Positions 40,506 through 51,058 of a stretch of DNA of 64,000 nucleotides are shown here, in pieces. The stretch covers positions 106,165,319-106,229,318 of the forward strand of contig CP136066.1 in assembly GCA_032622095.1 (NCBI GenBank), written 5' to 3'. The DNA comes from Siphonodentalium dalli (taxonomy: Eukaryota > Mollusca > Scaphopoda > Gadilida > Siphonodentaliidae). A model generated the notes under the pieces. The model was given only the letters and a program-made list of their open reading frames with translations, did not search any database and was not told the DNA's origin. Every line of letters begins with the position of its first letter. Within the stretch, counting starts at the first letter, position 1. Both the position numbers and the translations under genes were made by a program.

Positions 40506-41066
40506 AGCTCACCTGAGACGAAGTCTCCGGTGGAGCTATATATAGTCATCACTCCTCGTCCGTCGTCCGTCCATCACACCGTCCGTCTGTCCGTCCGTCA
40601 AGAATCATCTTCTCCTCCAGAACCGTAAGACGTAACGGGTTCATATTTGGTGTGGATGTTCCCTAGGTGAATCACATTCAGATTTGTTCAAATGAGGTCA
40701 CTGGGTGAAATAGTTGCAAAGCAGGGCCATAACTCTATTCCTCCATAGTAATTCTTACAATGACTTCTATTCCTGAACTATTAGGCCGAATGGGTTCATA
40801 TTTGGTGTGGATGTTCCCTAGGTGACTCACATTCAGATTTGTTCAAATGAGGTCACCAGGTTGATTAGTTGAGAAACCAGGGCCATAACTCTATTCCTCC
40901 ATAGTAATTCTTAGAATGACTTCTTCTTTTGAACCATTGAACCGATTTAGCTTATATTTGGTATGGAGGCTCATTGGGTGATTGGGGTTCAGATTTGTTC
41001 AAATTGGGTCACTGGGTTAAATAGGGGCAGAGCCAGGTACATAACTCTAAAAACAAAAATCCACAC
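40506..41066. repeat. Dispersed repeat G, copy 2
   Basis: Same head and block order as 25457-25990, with a slightly longer GTCCGTC run. Related, more diverged ACTCAAACATTTTTCATC-type blocks follow to about 41450. Confidence 0.75.
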
Positions 41067-41449
41067 ATAGGCATGAGCTATCCAATGCTGTAAGTATTTT
41101 TTGTCCGATTGTGTTCATATTTGATATTTTATAATGACACACTCCTCACCTGTATTGTTTTTGGTATCGATTGGTTAATCAGTTTAGAAAATAATTAACC
41201 CTGCACACAAATGCTATCTGATGCATCTAAGTCAAAATTTTCTTCTGATCTGCCTCATATTTCTTACCTAGGTCTTTCTTAGCACGTTCTTCATCTGTAT
41301 GGATTTTGGTATTGTTTATTTAACCCTTTCCACTCTTGTTTTTAAATATAATTCATCCAAGTCAGGATGACTCAAACATTTTTCATCTGATCGACACCAA
41401 ATTTGGTATATGAATTTCTGACCCCTAAATACAGATCAATGACCCTATA

Positions 41450-42203
41450 TAGCTCATCTGTTTGTCATGCAGTATGAAAGTTTTTAAGAGATGACTCCAC
41501 TGAGCACCCGCTGTGTTATTGAATGAGATGATATAGCTACCTGACACCTTATACAATTGGTGCCTTGCAGATGTATTTATGTATCTTTCAAACTCATTAC
41601 TCTGTATTCCAGTTGAGAAATTATTAACTCTTTGCATCTGCACATGAGCTATCTCATGCTAGCTGTAACCCCTGCGCCCACTGTAGTCAGGTCCCTGTCA
41701 TTAAATTATATTGACTACATGGCAGCATTATACTTGACATTTATGTGTCAATAGCACAACGTATCTGAGGTCTGGTCATTAGTCAGGTCCCTGCCATTAA
41801 ATGATATTGACTACATGGCTATATTATAATTGAGATCTCCACACAGCACAGCTGTGGTAATTTAAAAGTAATTAGAGTAGACATCCTCAGGTTTAAAGAG
41901 GCAGTAATATTGTGCAGTACATTTGTCACTGACAAGATAATTAGTTAGTCATGACAACTGGGCTGCAGAATATAAGTGATACAATGCTGCTATTGTTTTG
42001 CATTCCTTGGTGGTAAAAATGATATTTACTCAAATATTTGACAGAGAATCATTAATAAGAAGTATTACTTTTGGTTCCAACTGTATGTAAGCCAATGCAT
42101 GTCAAGTTAAATCTGACATATGTATAAACATTCTCTGGCCATATGCTAGAGGTCATTAATCCCAATTACATCCAACAATCTATCATATGTATTGTTCAAA
42201 TCT
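41450..42203. other. Intergenic, nothing recognised
   Basis: TCAGGTCCCTG and TTATATTGACTACATGGC occur twice (about 41688 and 41785), a local diverged duplication. No gene. Confidence 0.4.
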
Positions 42204-42211
42204 TTCAACAG

Positions 42212-42645
42212 CAAGCCTGCAAATAGCTTGTCTGTCATTTGCAAAATAAGGTCCCCAGAGGGTGAATTTAGTGATTCTATCCCGCATAGCGGGCTAGCAT
42301 CACCAAATTCACCCTCTGGAGACCTCATTCTGCTTAGGCCTCATCTTCCGGGAAGTATCTCTAGTATAAAATTAATATTGTTTTTAGTTACATTTCCCTT
42401 CTAGGAAGTTTCTATATCCCCTAATTTGCAGAAGATAAAATTCATAATTGAGGTGCCCAATGGGTGAACATCACGAACTTCAACAATCTGATCCTAGGTC
42501 TGCCATAGCAGTTGAGGGCCTTAGCAGAATGAGGTTCCCAGGGGGTGAATTTAGTGATGCTAGCCCGCTATGCGGGATAACGTCACTAAATTCACCCTCT
42601 GGGGACCTCATTCTGCAAATGACAGACACGCTATTTGCAGGCTTG
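42212..42645. mobile_element. Family D hAT-like element, full-length 434 bp
   Basis: CAAGCCTGCAAATAGC ... GCTATTTGCAGGCTTG flanked by the exact 8-bp duplication TTCAACAG (42204-42211, 42646-42653). Two palindromic AATGAGGTCC units flank a unique middle with GGTGCCCAATGGGTGAACAT. Noncoding. Confidence 0.92.
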
Positions 42646-42737
42646 TTCAACAGGACATTTACACTCCCACATCCACCACTTCACTAGAACATATTTGGCG
42701 AACTTGAAAAGTGTTCTTTGAAAGAACCACCAGCTCT

Positions 42738-42967
42738 ATTTAGCTCATGGTATTTAATATTGAGGCTCCTGTGGTGATTGTGTTCAATCAAGGTCACCAG
42801 GTCAAGTAGGTGCAAGGCCAGCTACATCCCTCTTTCTCTCCATAGTAATTCATGATATGTCTTCTATGCAGACTATGCAAGAATCAAATGGCCTATTTTG
42901 CTTATATTTGGTATGAAATTACCTTGATTTGTGAAAATGGGATCACAATGTCAAATAAGGGGAGCCA
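42738..42967. repeat. Dispersed repeat G, copy 3 (left part, split by copia)
   Basis: Blocks TTTAGCTCATGGTATTTAAT and CATCCCTCTTTCTCTCCATA of repeat G. The copy continues at 47809, where the AGCCA duplication rejoins GGGGAGCCA-GAGACATAAC. Confidence 0.7.
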
Positions 42968-43118
42968 TGTTAAACTGGTATTACGCAGACTTACGCTGTA
43001 TTTTATCGCCGACATTCATTCATCGCTACGGACGCTCTCTCAATTCGTCACTTCCAGGCGGTCCGTTCTATTAGCGATCTGTACACATTATTACACTGTG
43101 GCTGGCTGTGGATCAACA
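42968..43118 (-). repeat. copia 3' LTR
   Basis: 151 bp; on the - strand it reads TGTTGATCCACAG ... CAGTTTAACA. It differs from the other LTR only around 43051-43055 (CCAGGCGG against CCGGTCGG). Confidence 0.95.
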
Positions 43119-43131
43119 TTCCCCTTCTTCT
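43119..43131 (-). promoter_or_regulatory. copia polypurine tract
   Basis: On the - strand AGAAGAAGGGGAA ends directly at the 3' LTR, the expected plus-strand primer position. Confidence 0.85.
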
Positions 43132-43228
43132 GTTCCTTTAATATTTTTTTTGTTAAATTCTTTTTTTCCATAAAATCCAGAGCATGATATTATTTACAAA
43201 TGTACATCTACATACCGATACTTCTTGT

Positions 43229-44755
43229 CTACACATCCATCTCTATCTTCCCTTTCTGGAAGATTGTGAGCAACTGCTCACCTGAAGCACCACGCTTGGT
43301 TAAACAGTTCGCCAGCTGTATTGATCCTGGGCACCACCTTATATGTGAAATTTCTCTCCTTTCCAAACACTGCTTTATGGCTCCTAACTCAATCCTAAGC
43401 CTTTTGTCATCTACCATCCTTGTTGAATGAACTGCTTCAACCACACTGCGGTTATCCACATACGCAGTAATCGGAAGCTGAGAATTGTCAAATTTACACA
43501 TTTCCATAAAAATTGTCCTCACATATATAGCTTCCTCTATGCCTTCTTGCAGACTCATTGCTTCAGCTGCCAAAGTTGACCTCACCACTCTTCTGATTTT
43601 ATGACAGTTCCAAGAAAGAGGGCATGACCTTTTTTCCTTAGAAACTATGAAGAGCACATATGCCATTGTACTGCTTATGCCATCTGGTAAGTTGGCATAA
43701 GCAGCATCTGTGAATAGAATTAATCTCCAATTTTCAGAGCACAATTTATTGACCGGAAGTCCCAAATGTGGAAATTTGATCATTGAGTTTTCACCTTTGA
43801 GCTTGTTCATAATTTTAACAGCTCTTAATAGATCACAGACCTGTCCATTCTTAAATTTGGTACTCAGTTCAATTAACTCAAAAGCTAGATCTGGGCGAGT
43901 TCCCTGCACAATCCAATTAAGGCTTCCTACCAATGATCTTAGTTCCGTATATTCTTGAGAACTTAATTCATCAGTTTTTCTTGATCCTCTTTCAGCTGAA
44001 ATACGGACACTTTTGGTACTTTCAACATAATTGTTCTGGTCCAACTTTATCTCTCCACTTATCTGTTCAATATTCAACCCAACATATGAAAACTTTGACA
44101 CTTCGATCTTCCTTGCAATGAATCGCCTGCATAGTCCATCCATCACGTCTTTATCAAAATTGTCATTCCCTGCATGTAGAAAATCGTCCACATGACTGAC
44201 AATTATGCCACATATCTGTCCTTTAGAGTCATATTTATAAAACAAAGAAGGGTCCAGAGAACAACGAACACATCCCAATTTTTCCAGTTCCTCAACCACA
44301 CTTAGATAGAACTGTCTCGCTGCATCATTTAAACCATATAGGCACCTTTTAAGTCTCCATAGTATTCCCTCTTTGTTTTCCTCCTTTGGTGGAATCACAA
44401 AAACTTCTCTTTCTAACTTGTTTCCTTGTAGAAAAGCAGATCTTATATCAGTAGTTTTGACAGTCCAGTTATGATTGACTGCAAGAATCAAAAATATTCT
44501 AATTGAGATTTTACTAACAGTTGGTGAATCTCTCTGTACCTGAACTTCTTCCTCAAATCCGCGGGCAACCAACCGAGCTTGAACATCATCACCTTTATAC
44601 ACTAGAACCCATCTTAAAGAAATAGCCTGCTGACCACATTCATCCACTTCATCATAAGTATCAAATGTTTTTAATTTTTCAAGTTCAAGGATCTTAGCTT
44701 TCACACAAGTTGCATCATTTTGCTTTTCCTTTGGAACAAACGTTATCAGAGTTTC
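43229..44755 (-). CDS. pol: copia reverse transcriptase-RNase H segment (after in-frame stop)
   Basis: Open from the codon after the TAA at 44756-44758 down to the stop at 43229, in the same frame as the upstream Gag-integrase segment, so it is the rest of one polyprotein. The RT core is seen in RLVARGFEEEVQ, the catalytic Asp of TDIRSAFLQG, LYGLNDAARQFY and the HVDD box (VSHVDDFLHAG). LVGSLNWIVQGTRPDLAFEL follows. RNase H shows D in LFTDAAYA, E in LAAEAMSLQEG and D in AYVDNRSVVEAVHST. The fourth acidic position, normally Asp in the A-D-x-x-T-K motif, is Asn here (LANCLTK, codon 43307-43309). With the stop and this change, the copy is probably not autonomous. Confidence 0.92.
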   Translation of the reverse strand, partial: ETLITFVPKEKQNDATCVKAKILELEKLKTFDTYDEVDECGQQAISLRWVLVYKGDDVQARLVARGFEEEVQVQRDSPTVSKISIRIFLILAVNHNWTVKTTDIRSAFLQGNKLEREVFVIPPKEENKEGILWRLKRCLYGLNDAARQFYLSVVEELEKLGCVRCSLDPSLFYKYDSKGQICGIIVSHVDDFLHAGNDNFDKDVMDGLCRRFIARKIEVSKFSYVGLNIEQISGEIKLDQNNYVESTKSVRISAERGSRKTDELSSQEYTELRSLVGSLNWIVQGTRPDLAFELIELSTKFKNGQVCDLLRAVKIMNKLKGENSMIKFPHLGLPVNKLCSENWRLILFTDAAYANLPDGISSTMAYVLFIVSKEKRSCPLSWNCHKIRRVVRSTLAAEAMSLQEGIEEAIYVRTIFMEMCKFDNSQLPITAYVDNRSVVEAVHSTRMVDDKRLRIELGAIKQCLERREISHIRWCPGSIQLANCLTKRGASGEQLLTIFQKGKIEMDV

Positions 44756-47521
44756 TTAATCACACACTTCCCACTCAACTTCTTTTAGATCGATGCTAAA
44801 TTGGTCACCAGCAGGAGATTCCATGTTGTACCAATATTTGTTTCCACCAGTAGCTTTACCAGCTCTCCCAAGAACAGAAACACAAGTCCATTCTTCACTG
44901 TCTTTTGGCTGGTATCTAATCTTCATTCCAGTTCGTAGAGGGAGTGTTTTCTTAACATTAGTGTAATTTTTGTCCTTTATCAAGGAAGAATTTTCACTAG
45001 AATCAAGCCCTTCAACACACTGATACTCAGTCATTGAACTCACATCAACATCACTTTCAGAACATGCTTCCTTTTGACTATCAGAAGGTTGTACCAGTAT
45101 CTCAGTTTTTTCAGTGTTTCTATCAAATGTCTCTTTATCTGCTGATTTTAAAGCTTTCATAAGTCTGTTGTGAGATACTCGAATAAATACGCTTCCGTGT
45201 CTGACAAAAACTAGCTTTCCGTCTTGAAAAACGACTTTTGCTGGTCCTAACCACATATCTCTTCCATCACGCTTATAGAATACTCTGTCACCATTCTCAA
45301 AAGTTTGTTCTGCTGCACACACCTTTCCTCTTAATGCTCTACGGAGTCTTTCGTCAGCCTCAGACTGAATGAATGCTCTTCTCGCTGAATGGAGCGCATC
45401 AAGATGCTTTGAAAAAATTTCACTTGAACTGGAGTTATTCATTATGGCAGCTAAATTGTCTGTCATTATATTAGGAATTTTTGGGTTAACTCCAAAAACC
45501 AACTGATAACTGCTGTAACCATTCCACATCTGAAGAGAATTTCTTGCCATATTAGCCCAGCATAACAGAATTTCATCAGAACACTCATTATTGTCAGCTC
45601 TCAACTTTAGCAACATTGAGTCTGTGATAGCATGAACCCTTTCACACAGTCCATTTTGAAATGGGCTGTAAGCAGCTGTAGAACATATTTCCACATCAAG
45701 TATTGAAGCCACCTCTCGCAATTCACCATTATTAAATTCTCCTCCATTATCATGCATAACAGATTTCATTACACCAAATGTTCCAATCCAATGTTTCACA
45801 ATAGCATCAATAATCACACTTGAAGTTTTCCTGTCCACAAAAATAGACAACGTTAACCTTGACCACATGTCAATTATGTGTAAAATCCAGCGATTGTTCC
45901 ATTGCTTCAAGTCAATAGCCACACGTTCATTGAAGCTTTTCGCCATTGGAAAAGCAACAACCGGACGAGGAGGTGTCACAGCATAAAGTTTACATATATC
46001 ACAACTCTCTCTTATATCATCCAGAATATTATTAAATGTCTCTTGCCATGCTCCTGCATCTTTCAGAAGGGCAATTAATCTGTGGTTAGGAGGATGGGCA
46101 AACTGTCTGTGAAGCTTGTGAAGTACTTTATAACGTTCCTTCTCACATAGTTCTTTTAGATTGACACTGTACACTTCTTCACTTTGAATGTCACTCTGTA
46201 ATTCTATGCAGTAATGGCCAGATGATGTTAGATTGAGAGAAACTTCCTTTCCGAGTATAGAAGCTGAGTCATTTTCCAAATCAAGTTTCACCTGGGCACG
46301 CTTCATTGCCTCCTTTGACAGTAATAACGGTATATCAGATTCCACAACATCCGTTTTTATTTTGACTTTCACTCCAACTAACTTTTCCGGAATAGTATAT
46401 TCTGCAACAGATTTCAACTGAGTTCCACCACCAAACTTGAAAATCCTTACACCTTCTTCGCACTGAACCTCGTTTCTGTCCTCTGATGCCAGTGAGTCAA
46501 GGTACCTCTGAAGCCACGCTTTGCCACAGACAGTGCTCGAGCATGCACTGTCCAAAACAGCACAATTCCTTGCTTCATCTTCTAGTTGAATAACATCAGA
46601 TTTGTCACCCGTGAAGAGTACAGCAAATTCATTACTTGATGATTCATTGTGAACAACATTGACTGTAGATGCCTTGGAGAGATTTTCCCAACTATCTGGA
46701 CATAATCTTAAAATATGTCGGAACGAACCACATGAGCTGCAGCGAATAGGCTGTCTATCACTTCCTAAAGGATTGACGTTACGAGAAACGTTAGGTCTTG
46801 CATATGAAGAAGAAAAGTTTGATCCAGCATTCCAAGAGTTGTTTTGAGTTCTCCTTCCACGAAAGTATCCACGCTGGTATGGCCTCCTGGGTCTCCTCTG
46901 ATATCCATGATATCCCTCTGAATAATATACATCATCAGTCTCTGTTTTAACATGGACATTTTCTGTAGAACCACTACCGATACCAAATGAATCTCCTTTG
47001 AACTTTTTCAGAGACTTCTTTGCTTGCTCATATAACGTATTTCTAGCTTCATAGTCCATTCCTGTCATAACCAGCATCTTTTCTGCTTTCTTTATGTTGG
47101 ATCTCTTCAGAAGCTTGAATGCCAGTATTTCTGATGGCAACTCTAAGCCTTTTTTCACAATTTTATTGTACTTTTGATCAAAGTTTATGATGAACTCAGA
47201 TATACACTCCCCATCACTCCTTTTATAGTCCTCAAAGTCTTCAAATTTCTCCCATGTATCTTCTAGGTCATCTTTTCCCAACTCTTTTTCCAAGAATTTC
47301 ACCAAGGTATCAAGTCCATCATCTTTCTTTAAATCAGCAAGTGAGATAGAGTCAAACACTTGCTCCCGAATTCTTGTGTCATCACTTTCTGGCAAAGTAA
47401 GCGCAATTGCTATACCCTGTTTCTTCTTATCCAAATCGGTTATTTCTCTCCAAGCTAACAATTCTTGCTTGAATCGCTCGAAATTCTGATTAAATCTTGG
47501 CGGGTTTATTTCCATCGCCAT
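44756..47521 (-). CDS. gag-pol: copia Gag-protease-integrase segment, 921 aa
   Basis: Begins at ATG 47521, 136 bases after the 5' LTR. Gag occupies about residues 1-255, with an Arg/Gly/Tyr-rich stretch (RRPRRPYQRGYFRGRR). A zinc knuckle CSSCGSFRHILRLC (CX2CX4HX4C) lies near 260. A retroviral-type protease motif AVLDSACSS near 324 has D-S-A in place of the usual D-S/T-G. Integrase has an HHCC finger (LHRQFAHPPNH ... CDICKLY, about 472-508), then a D,D35E core: D of AIDLK (about 534), D of MHDNGGEF (about 588), E of LCERVH 36 residues later. It ends EVEWEVCD then TAA, followed in frame by the RT segment. The stop between integrase and RT is not a usual recoding position in copia elements, so a nonsense mutation is the simpler reading. 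Confidence 0.94.
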   Translation of the reverse strand: MAMEINPPRFNQNFERFKQELLAWREITDLDKKKQGIAIALTLPESDDTRIREQVFDSISLADLKKDDGLDTLVKFLEKELGKDDLEDTWEKFEDFEDYKRSDGECISEFIINFDQKYNKIVKKGLELPSEILAFKLLKRSNIKKAEKMLVMTGMDYEARNTLYEQAKKSLKKFKGDSFGIGSGSTENVHVKTETDDVYYSEGYHGYQRRPRRPYQRGYFRGRRTQNNSWNAGSNFSSSYARPNVSRNVNPLGSDRQPIRCSSCGSFRHILRLCPDSWENLSKASTVNVVHNESSSNEFAVLFTGDKSDVIQLEDEARNCAVLDSACSSTVCGKAWLQRYLDSLASEDRNEVQCEEGVRIFKFGGGTQLKSVAEYTIPEKLVGVKVKIKTDVVESDIPLLLSKEAMKRAQVKLDLENDSASILGKEVSLNLTSSGHYCIELQSDIQSEEVYSVNLKELCEKERYKVLHKLHRQFAHPPNHRLIALLKDAGAWQETFNNILDDIRESCDICKLYAVTPPRPVVAFPMAKSFNERVAIDLKQWNNRWILHIIDMWSRLTLSIFVDRKTSSVIIDAIVKHWIGTFGVMKSVMHDNGGEFNNGELREVASILDVEICSTAAYSPFQNGLCERVHAITDSMLLKLRADNNECSDEILLCWANMARNSLQMWNGYSSYQLVFGVNPKIPNIMTDNLAAIMNNSSSSEIFSKHLDALHSARRAFIQSEADERLRRALRGKVCAAEQTFENGDRVFYKRDGRDMWLGPAKVVFQDGKLVFVRHGSVFIRVSHNRLMKALKSADKETFDRNTEKTEILVQPSDSQKEACSESDVDVSSMTEYQCVEGLDSSENSSLIKDKNYTNVKKTLPLRTGMKIRYQPKDSEEWTCVSVLGRAGKATGGNKYWYNMESPAGDQFSIDLKEVEWEVCD

Positions 47522-47644
47522 TTTTCAGTTTCTTTGTTATCTTCTTCTGCCGCTTTAAAACGCCTTTAGTCGTAGTTTTCGCTAAGCAAACTTCGTTTTA
47601 CTGAGTTGTATAGCCACCCAGAACGCATGTAACTTATTTTCTCG

Positions 47645-47655
47645 CTCTGCTACCA
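47645..47655 (-). promoter_or_regulatory. copia primer-binding site
   Basis: On the - strand TGGTAGCAGAG begins two bases inside the 5' LTR. It is complementary to the 3' end of initiator-methionine tRNA (CTCTGCTACCA). Confidence 0.82.
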
Positions 47656-47657
47656 TT

Positions 47658-47808
47658 TGTTAAACTGGTATTACGCAGACTTACGCTGTATTTTATCGCC
47701 GACATTCATTCATCGCTACGGACGCTCTCTCAATTCGTCACTTCCGGTCGGTCCGTTCTATTAGCGATCTGTACACATTATTACACTGTGGCTGGCTGTG
47801 GATCAACA
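47658..47808 (-). repeat. copia 5' LTR
   Basis: 151 bp, with TG...CA ends; 149/151 identical to the 3' LTR. Confidence 0.95.
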
Positions 47809-48240
47809 AGCCAGAGACATAACTATTTCACCACATAGTAATTCTTAAAATATGTTTGCAAGAAATAGTTGGCTCATTTAGCATGGAATGTTCTTGTTTG
47901 ACTGCAATTCAGATATTAACACATAGGGTCACCTGGTTAAATAAGGGCCAAGCTAAGGACAGTTTCCCCTCTTAATATGCTTCCTTCACAAGGACTATCA
48001 GGTCTATTTTATTGATATTTAGTATTAGTATGAATGGTTCTTTGGTGTCTGGGATTCAAATTTATTCAGATGGGGTCACCAGGTTAAATAGAGTGGTACC
48101 AGGGACATATAAACTATATGTCTCTATAGTAATTCTTAAAATGTTTTCTCAAGAGAGGTTGGACTATTTAGCTTATATATAGTATGGAGGATCCTTTAGT
48201 GACAGATTCAGATTGTTAAAATGAGGTCAACCTGGAGGAG
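47809..48240. repeat. Dispersed repeat G, copy 3 (right part)
   Basis: Continues repeat G after the copia element; repeated CATAGTAATTCTTAAAATG and GGGGTCACCAGGTTAAATAG blocks. Confidence 0.7.
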
Positions 48241-48359
48241 GGGGGTGATCAGTAGTGTACAGTTGGTAATTTCAAGGTGGATGTTCACCAATCTACATAC
48301 GTGAAGTCTCTCTAGCCACATATCCTGTTTAGATCTACTTCTTTTAAAGTGATTATGAA

Positions 48360-48450
48360 AAGTTCTGACTGTTGTGGTCTCCTGAGTCCCAGTCTTATCA
48401 GTCTTTGCAGTCTGGTGAGTGACCCCACAGTCATTGACTGTCTTGTTATA
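48360..48450. repeat. Dispersed short repeat M, copy 2
   Basis: GAGTCCCAGTCTTATCAGTC and CCCACAGTCATTGACTGTCT as at 28250-28325. Confidence 0.5.
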
Positions 48451-48596
48451 TCACCCACTCGAAGATTGGGGTATTCTGGATTACAATCCTCCATCCATCT
48501 GTCTGAGTAAATATCTGAGCCAAGGGTTGTCGGATTTGCATGAAATTTTGGAATGGAGATTATTATTATCAGGAGACCTTTAAAACGAGTGGGTAA

Positions 48597-49100
48597 TGTC
48601 ATTTTTATGTGTAACCATACCATGTATGATACACATATAAATGCCAATGTCCGGATAAATCATTCGTCTGTTCGTAGACACATGCTATCTGATGTGATAA
48701 CTTTAGTTTTTTGTATCAATTGATTGATCGGTTCAGAAAATATTAACACTTTCCATCCACCCTTAGACATGTGCTATCCGATGCAATAACTCAAGTATTT
48801 TTTATTGGATCATGTTCATATTGTATGTGCAGGTTTTATATGATGACACACCCCTCACCTGTATAGCTTTTGGTATTGATTGGTTGATCGGTTTAGAAAA
48901 AAAATTAACCATTCCCACACATTCCATAGATACATGCTATCCAATGCAATAACTCAAATACTTTTCATCTGATCTTCCTCATATTTCTTATCTAGGTTTA
49001 TCTTTGCGCACACTCCACCTGTATGTATTTAGGTATTGAATAATTTGTTTTGAGAATTAAATTAACTCTTCAAACCCACCCTGTAGACATGCTATCAAAC
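48597..49100. repeat. Dispersed repeat, GTCCGGATAAATCATTCGTC type
   Basis: Head hairpin ATGTGTAACCATACCATGTA / inverse, then three diverged blocks of ACATGCTATCYGATG-CAATAACTCAA. Similar to 20640-21245; a further relative is at 51490-51790. Confidence 0.6.
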
Positions 49101-49313
49101 TCAAATATTGGCTGTTGTCACTATTAATTATATGCGCAATGTGCAACAGCAGAAAATATACCTGTCTAAAATATGACTACCGTTTCAACTAGGCAGAAAA
49201 CACTAAATTAACCCTTCCACTTCGAGCCAGATTTATTAATGAACACTCTATTGAATATTCCTATATTATTATAGGTAATGTCCTTTTTTGAAACTCCCTA
49301 AAATGCATGTGCC

Positions 49314-49524
49314 TTAACCTTTTAGTTACTGGAGCTTCCTGAAGTTTTGCAAAAACCCTGTGCCAATGCATTCTCTTATATAAGAGAATACATTGGCCTA
49401 ATAATATTTACCTTGACCGTGTAAGCCAGTGCATTCTCTTATATATGTGAGGCTCCCTATGGTAGACTTGCATATATAAGAGAATGCACTGGCACAGGGT
49501 CTTTAATGCAAATGAAAGGGTTAG
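49314..49524. mobile_element. Family C element in reverse orientation
   Basis: TTAACCTTTTAGTTACTGGA-GCTTCCTGAAGTTTTGC at the left matches the inverse of the family's right end. The 67-nt hairpin is at 49426-49492, with a shortened one at 49362-49396. The right end AAAGGGTTAG has lost TTAA. Confidence 0.78.
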
Positions 49525-51040
49525 TGTCAATAAATTAATGACAAGAACCCAACCTGGTGTTTAGAAGATAATGGATCATATGTCTACCAGAATACATGTA
49601 TTTTGGCTGTTTTGTAAACACAGGCACCACTGGTGAGAGGCAGTATTGTTTACATGCCTCACTGGCAAGATAAATAATTAGTCTGGGCTGCAGGATACTG
49701 GTAATAACCATGCTACTATTATTTGGCATTGACTTATTGCTTGGACATACATGACCAGTCACATGAACTATTATGTGTTGAAATATTTGGGAAATATTAA
49801 CACCTTCCACTCCAGTCTTATTAAAACATGGCTATGACGTCACTCCTTTGTTCATCGAGTCCAGTTTATAGGATAATGGATGGTTATTGTCGAGATCGTA
49901 CATTATTTTTCAAACATCGATTCATTATTTTAATATCGGATGCTCAGTATCAAATTTAATAAATGGTTATTTTGCTGCGGACGATTTCATTTTATATGAC
50001 GTGCATGTATGATACCATAATGTATGCACGTAGCTGTCTATAGGCAACAGTTTTCATGTATAATATCTCTCTGTCTGATTGCTAGAACTGGACAGGGGAT
50101 ATAGAGCCTCATTGCCCAGGTTGGGGTGAAATAGGGGGGGGGGGCATACAACTTCAAATTCCAGGCATGTCGTTTCATGAATAGGCATTGAATTTGCAAC
50201 TGTTAAAATTTCTCGAATCTGATTCCGTTCCCGGGTGGCATGTTGTAGCACCACTCACGATAAAATGTAAAACATATAAAGTAATTTACATGTAAATGTA
50301 GTCCTTCAATCTTTAGTATTACCCGCGAGATTGCCAAATATCCGATTTTGCACACAGCTTGCACCTATCTGACATTCAATGGATAATTCTCCGCAAAATC
50401 CGAAATATGCCGCATAATTAATGTAATACAAATGCCGAAATGTAAGGGCAAAAGGAACTCAGTGTCGGTACGTCGTGTTCCTTCAACGGTCGGAAACTAA
50501 ATGGTGTGCTGCCTGTCCGTTAGGTTGACAATGGGTTAAAATGTCACGCCATCAGTGCAGCCAATGAGCGAGCGGATAGGGCCGAACACATGGTACAACT
50601 CAGGTATCTTGACCCAATTTTGAGTTATCCATTCTGATAAGAGGTGATGCACCAAACAAATGGGCTCTGCCATGTTTTAAGTCAGATAATAGCTTCAAAC
50701 TGTACATTATTTCAGCGAATGGAACGATCTCGACCTGCGGTCCCAATCGATCCATTCCCTGAAATAATGTACAGTTTTCAGCCATTATCCTATACTTAAA
50801 ACTAGACCTAATTTTCATTACTTTAAATAAAACTTAGTCTTGAGACACTCATGGAAGAAATTACTTCAAACAGGAGAAATCCACCACTGCGCAGATCAAA
50901 GAATGCGTTGCTCGACCAATCAATAGCTTCCTGCAAAATCATTAACTATTCACATTCTCACTCAATAATAATTATTCATACAAGCCCTGCCCAATATTTC
51001 TAAAAATAAGTATTACGGAAGGTGGAAATGATTAATTAAA
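49525..51040. other. Intergenic; one isolated inverted repeat
   Basis: No gene recognised. ACTGTACATTATTTCAG near 50698 pairs with CTGAAATAATGTACAGT near 50759, enclosing a CpG-containing centre. Slightly more GC than surroundings at 50090-50600. Confidence 0.5.
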
Positions 51041-51058
51041 GTGAGGCTTGCGAAAACA

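Larger units (their letters stand above)
42968..47808 (-). mobile_element. Ty1/copia LTR retrotransposon, 4841 bp, near-intact
   Basis: Two 151-bp LTRs (42968-43118 and 47658-47808), a 5-bp target duplication AGCCA (42963-42967, 47809-47813), a primer-binding site, a polypurine tract and a polyprotein reading frame. Domain order on the - strand is Gag, protease, integrase, reverse transcriptase, RNase H, the Ty1/copia order. LTRs differ at two positions, so insertion is recent. The frame is broken once by TAA at 44756-44758. It inserted into dispersed repeat G. By HVDD/LDSACS-type motifs it could belong to an aquatic-animal copia clade such as GalEa; that is a guess. Confidence 0.96.

Noticed and set aside
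44702-44704. Internal start for a separate reverse transcriptase gene
   Set aside because: The codon is GTG, and the sequence is open and copia-like back to the TAA at 44756, so the segment is part of one interrupted polyprotein.
46765-46986. Overlapping frame inside the copia element
   Set aside because: Shadow of the Gag zinc-knuckle region in another frame.
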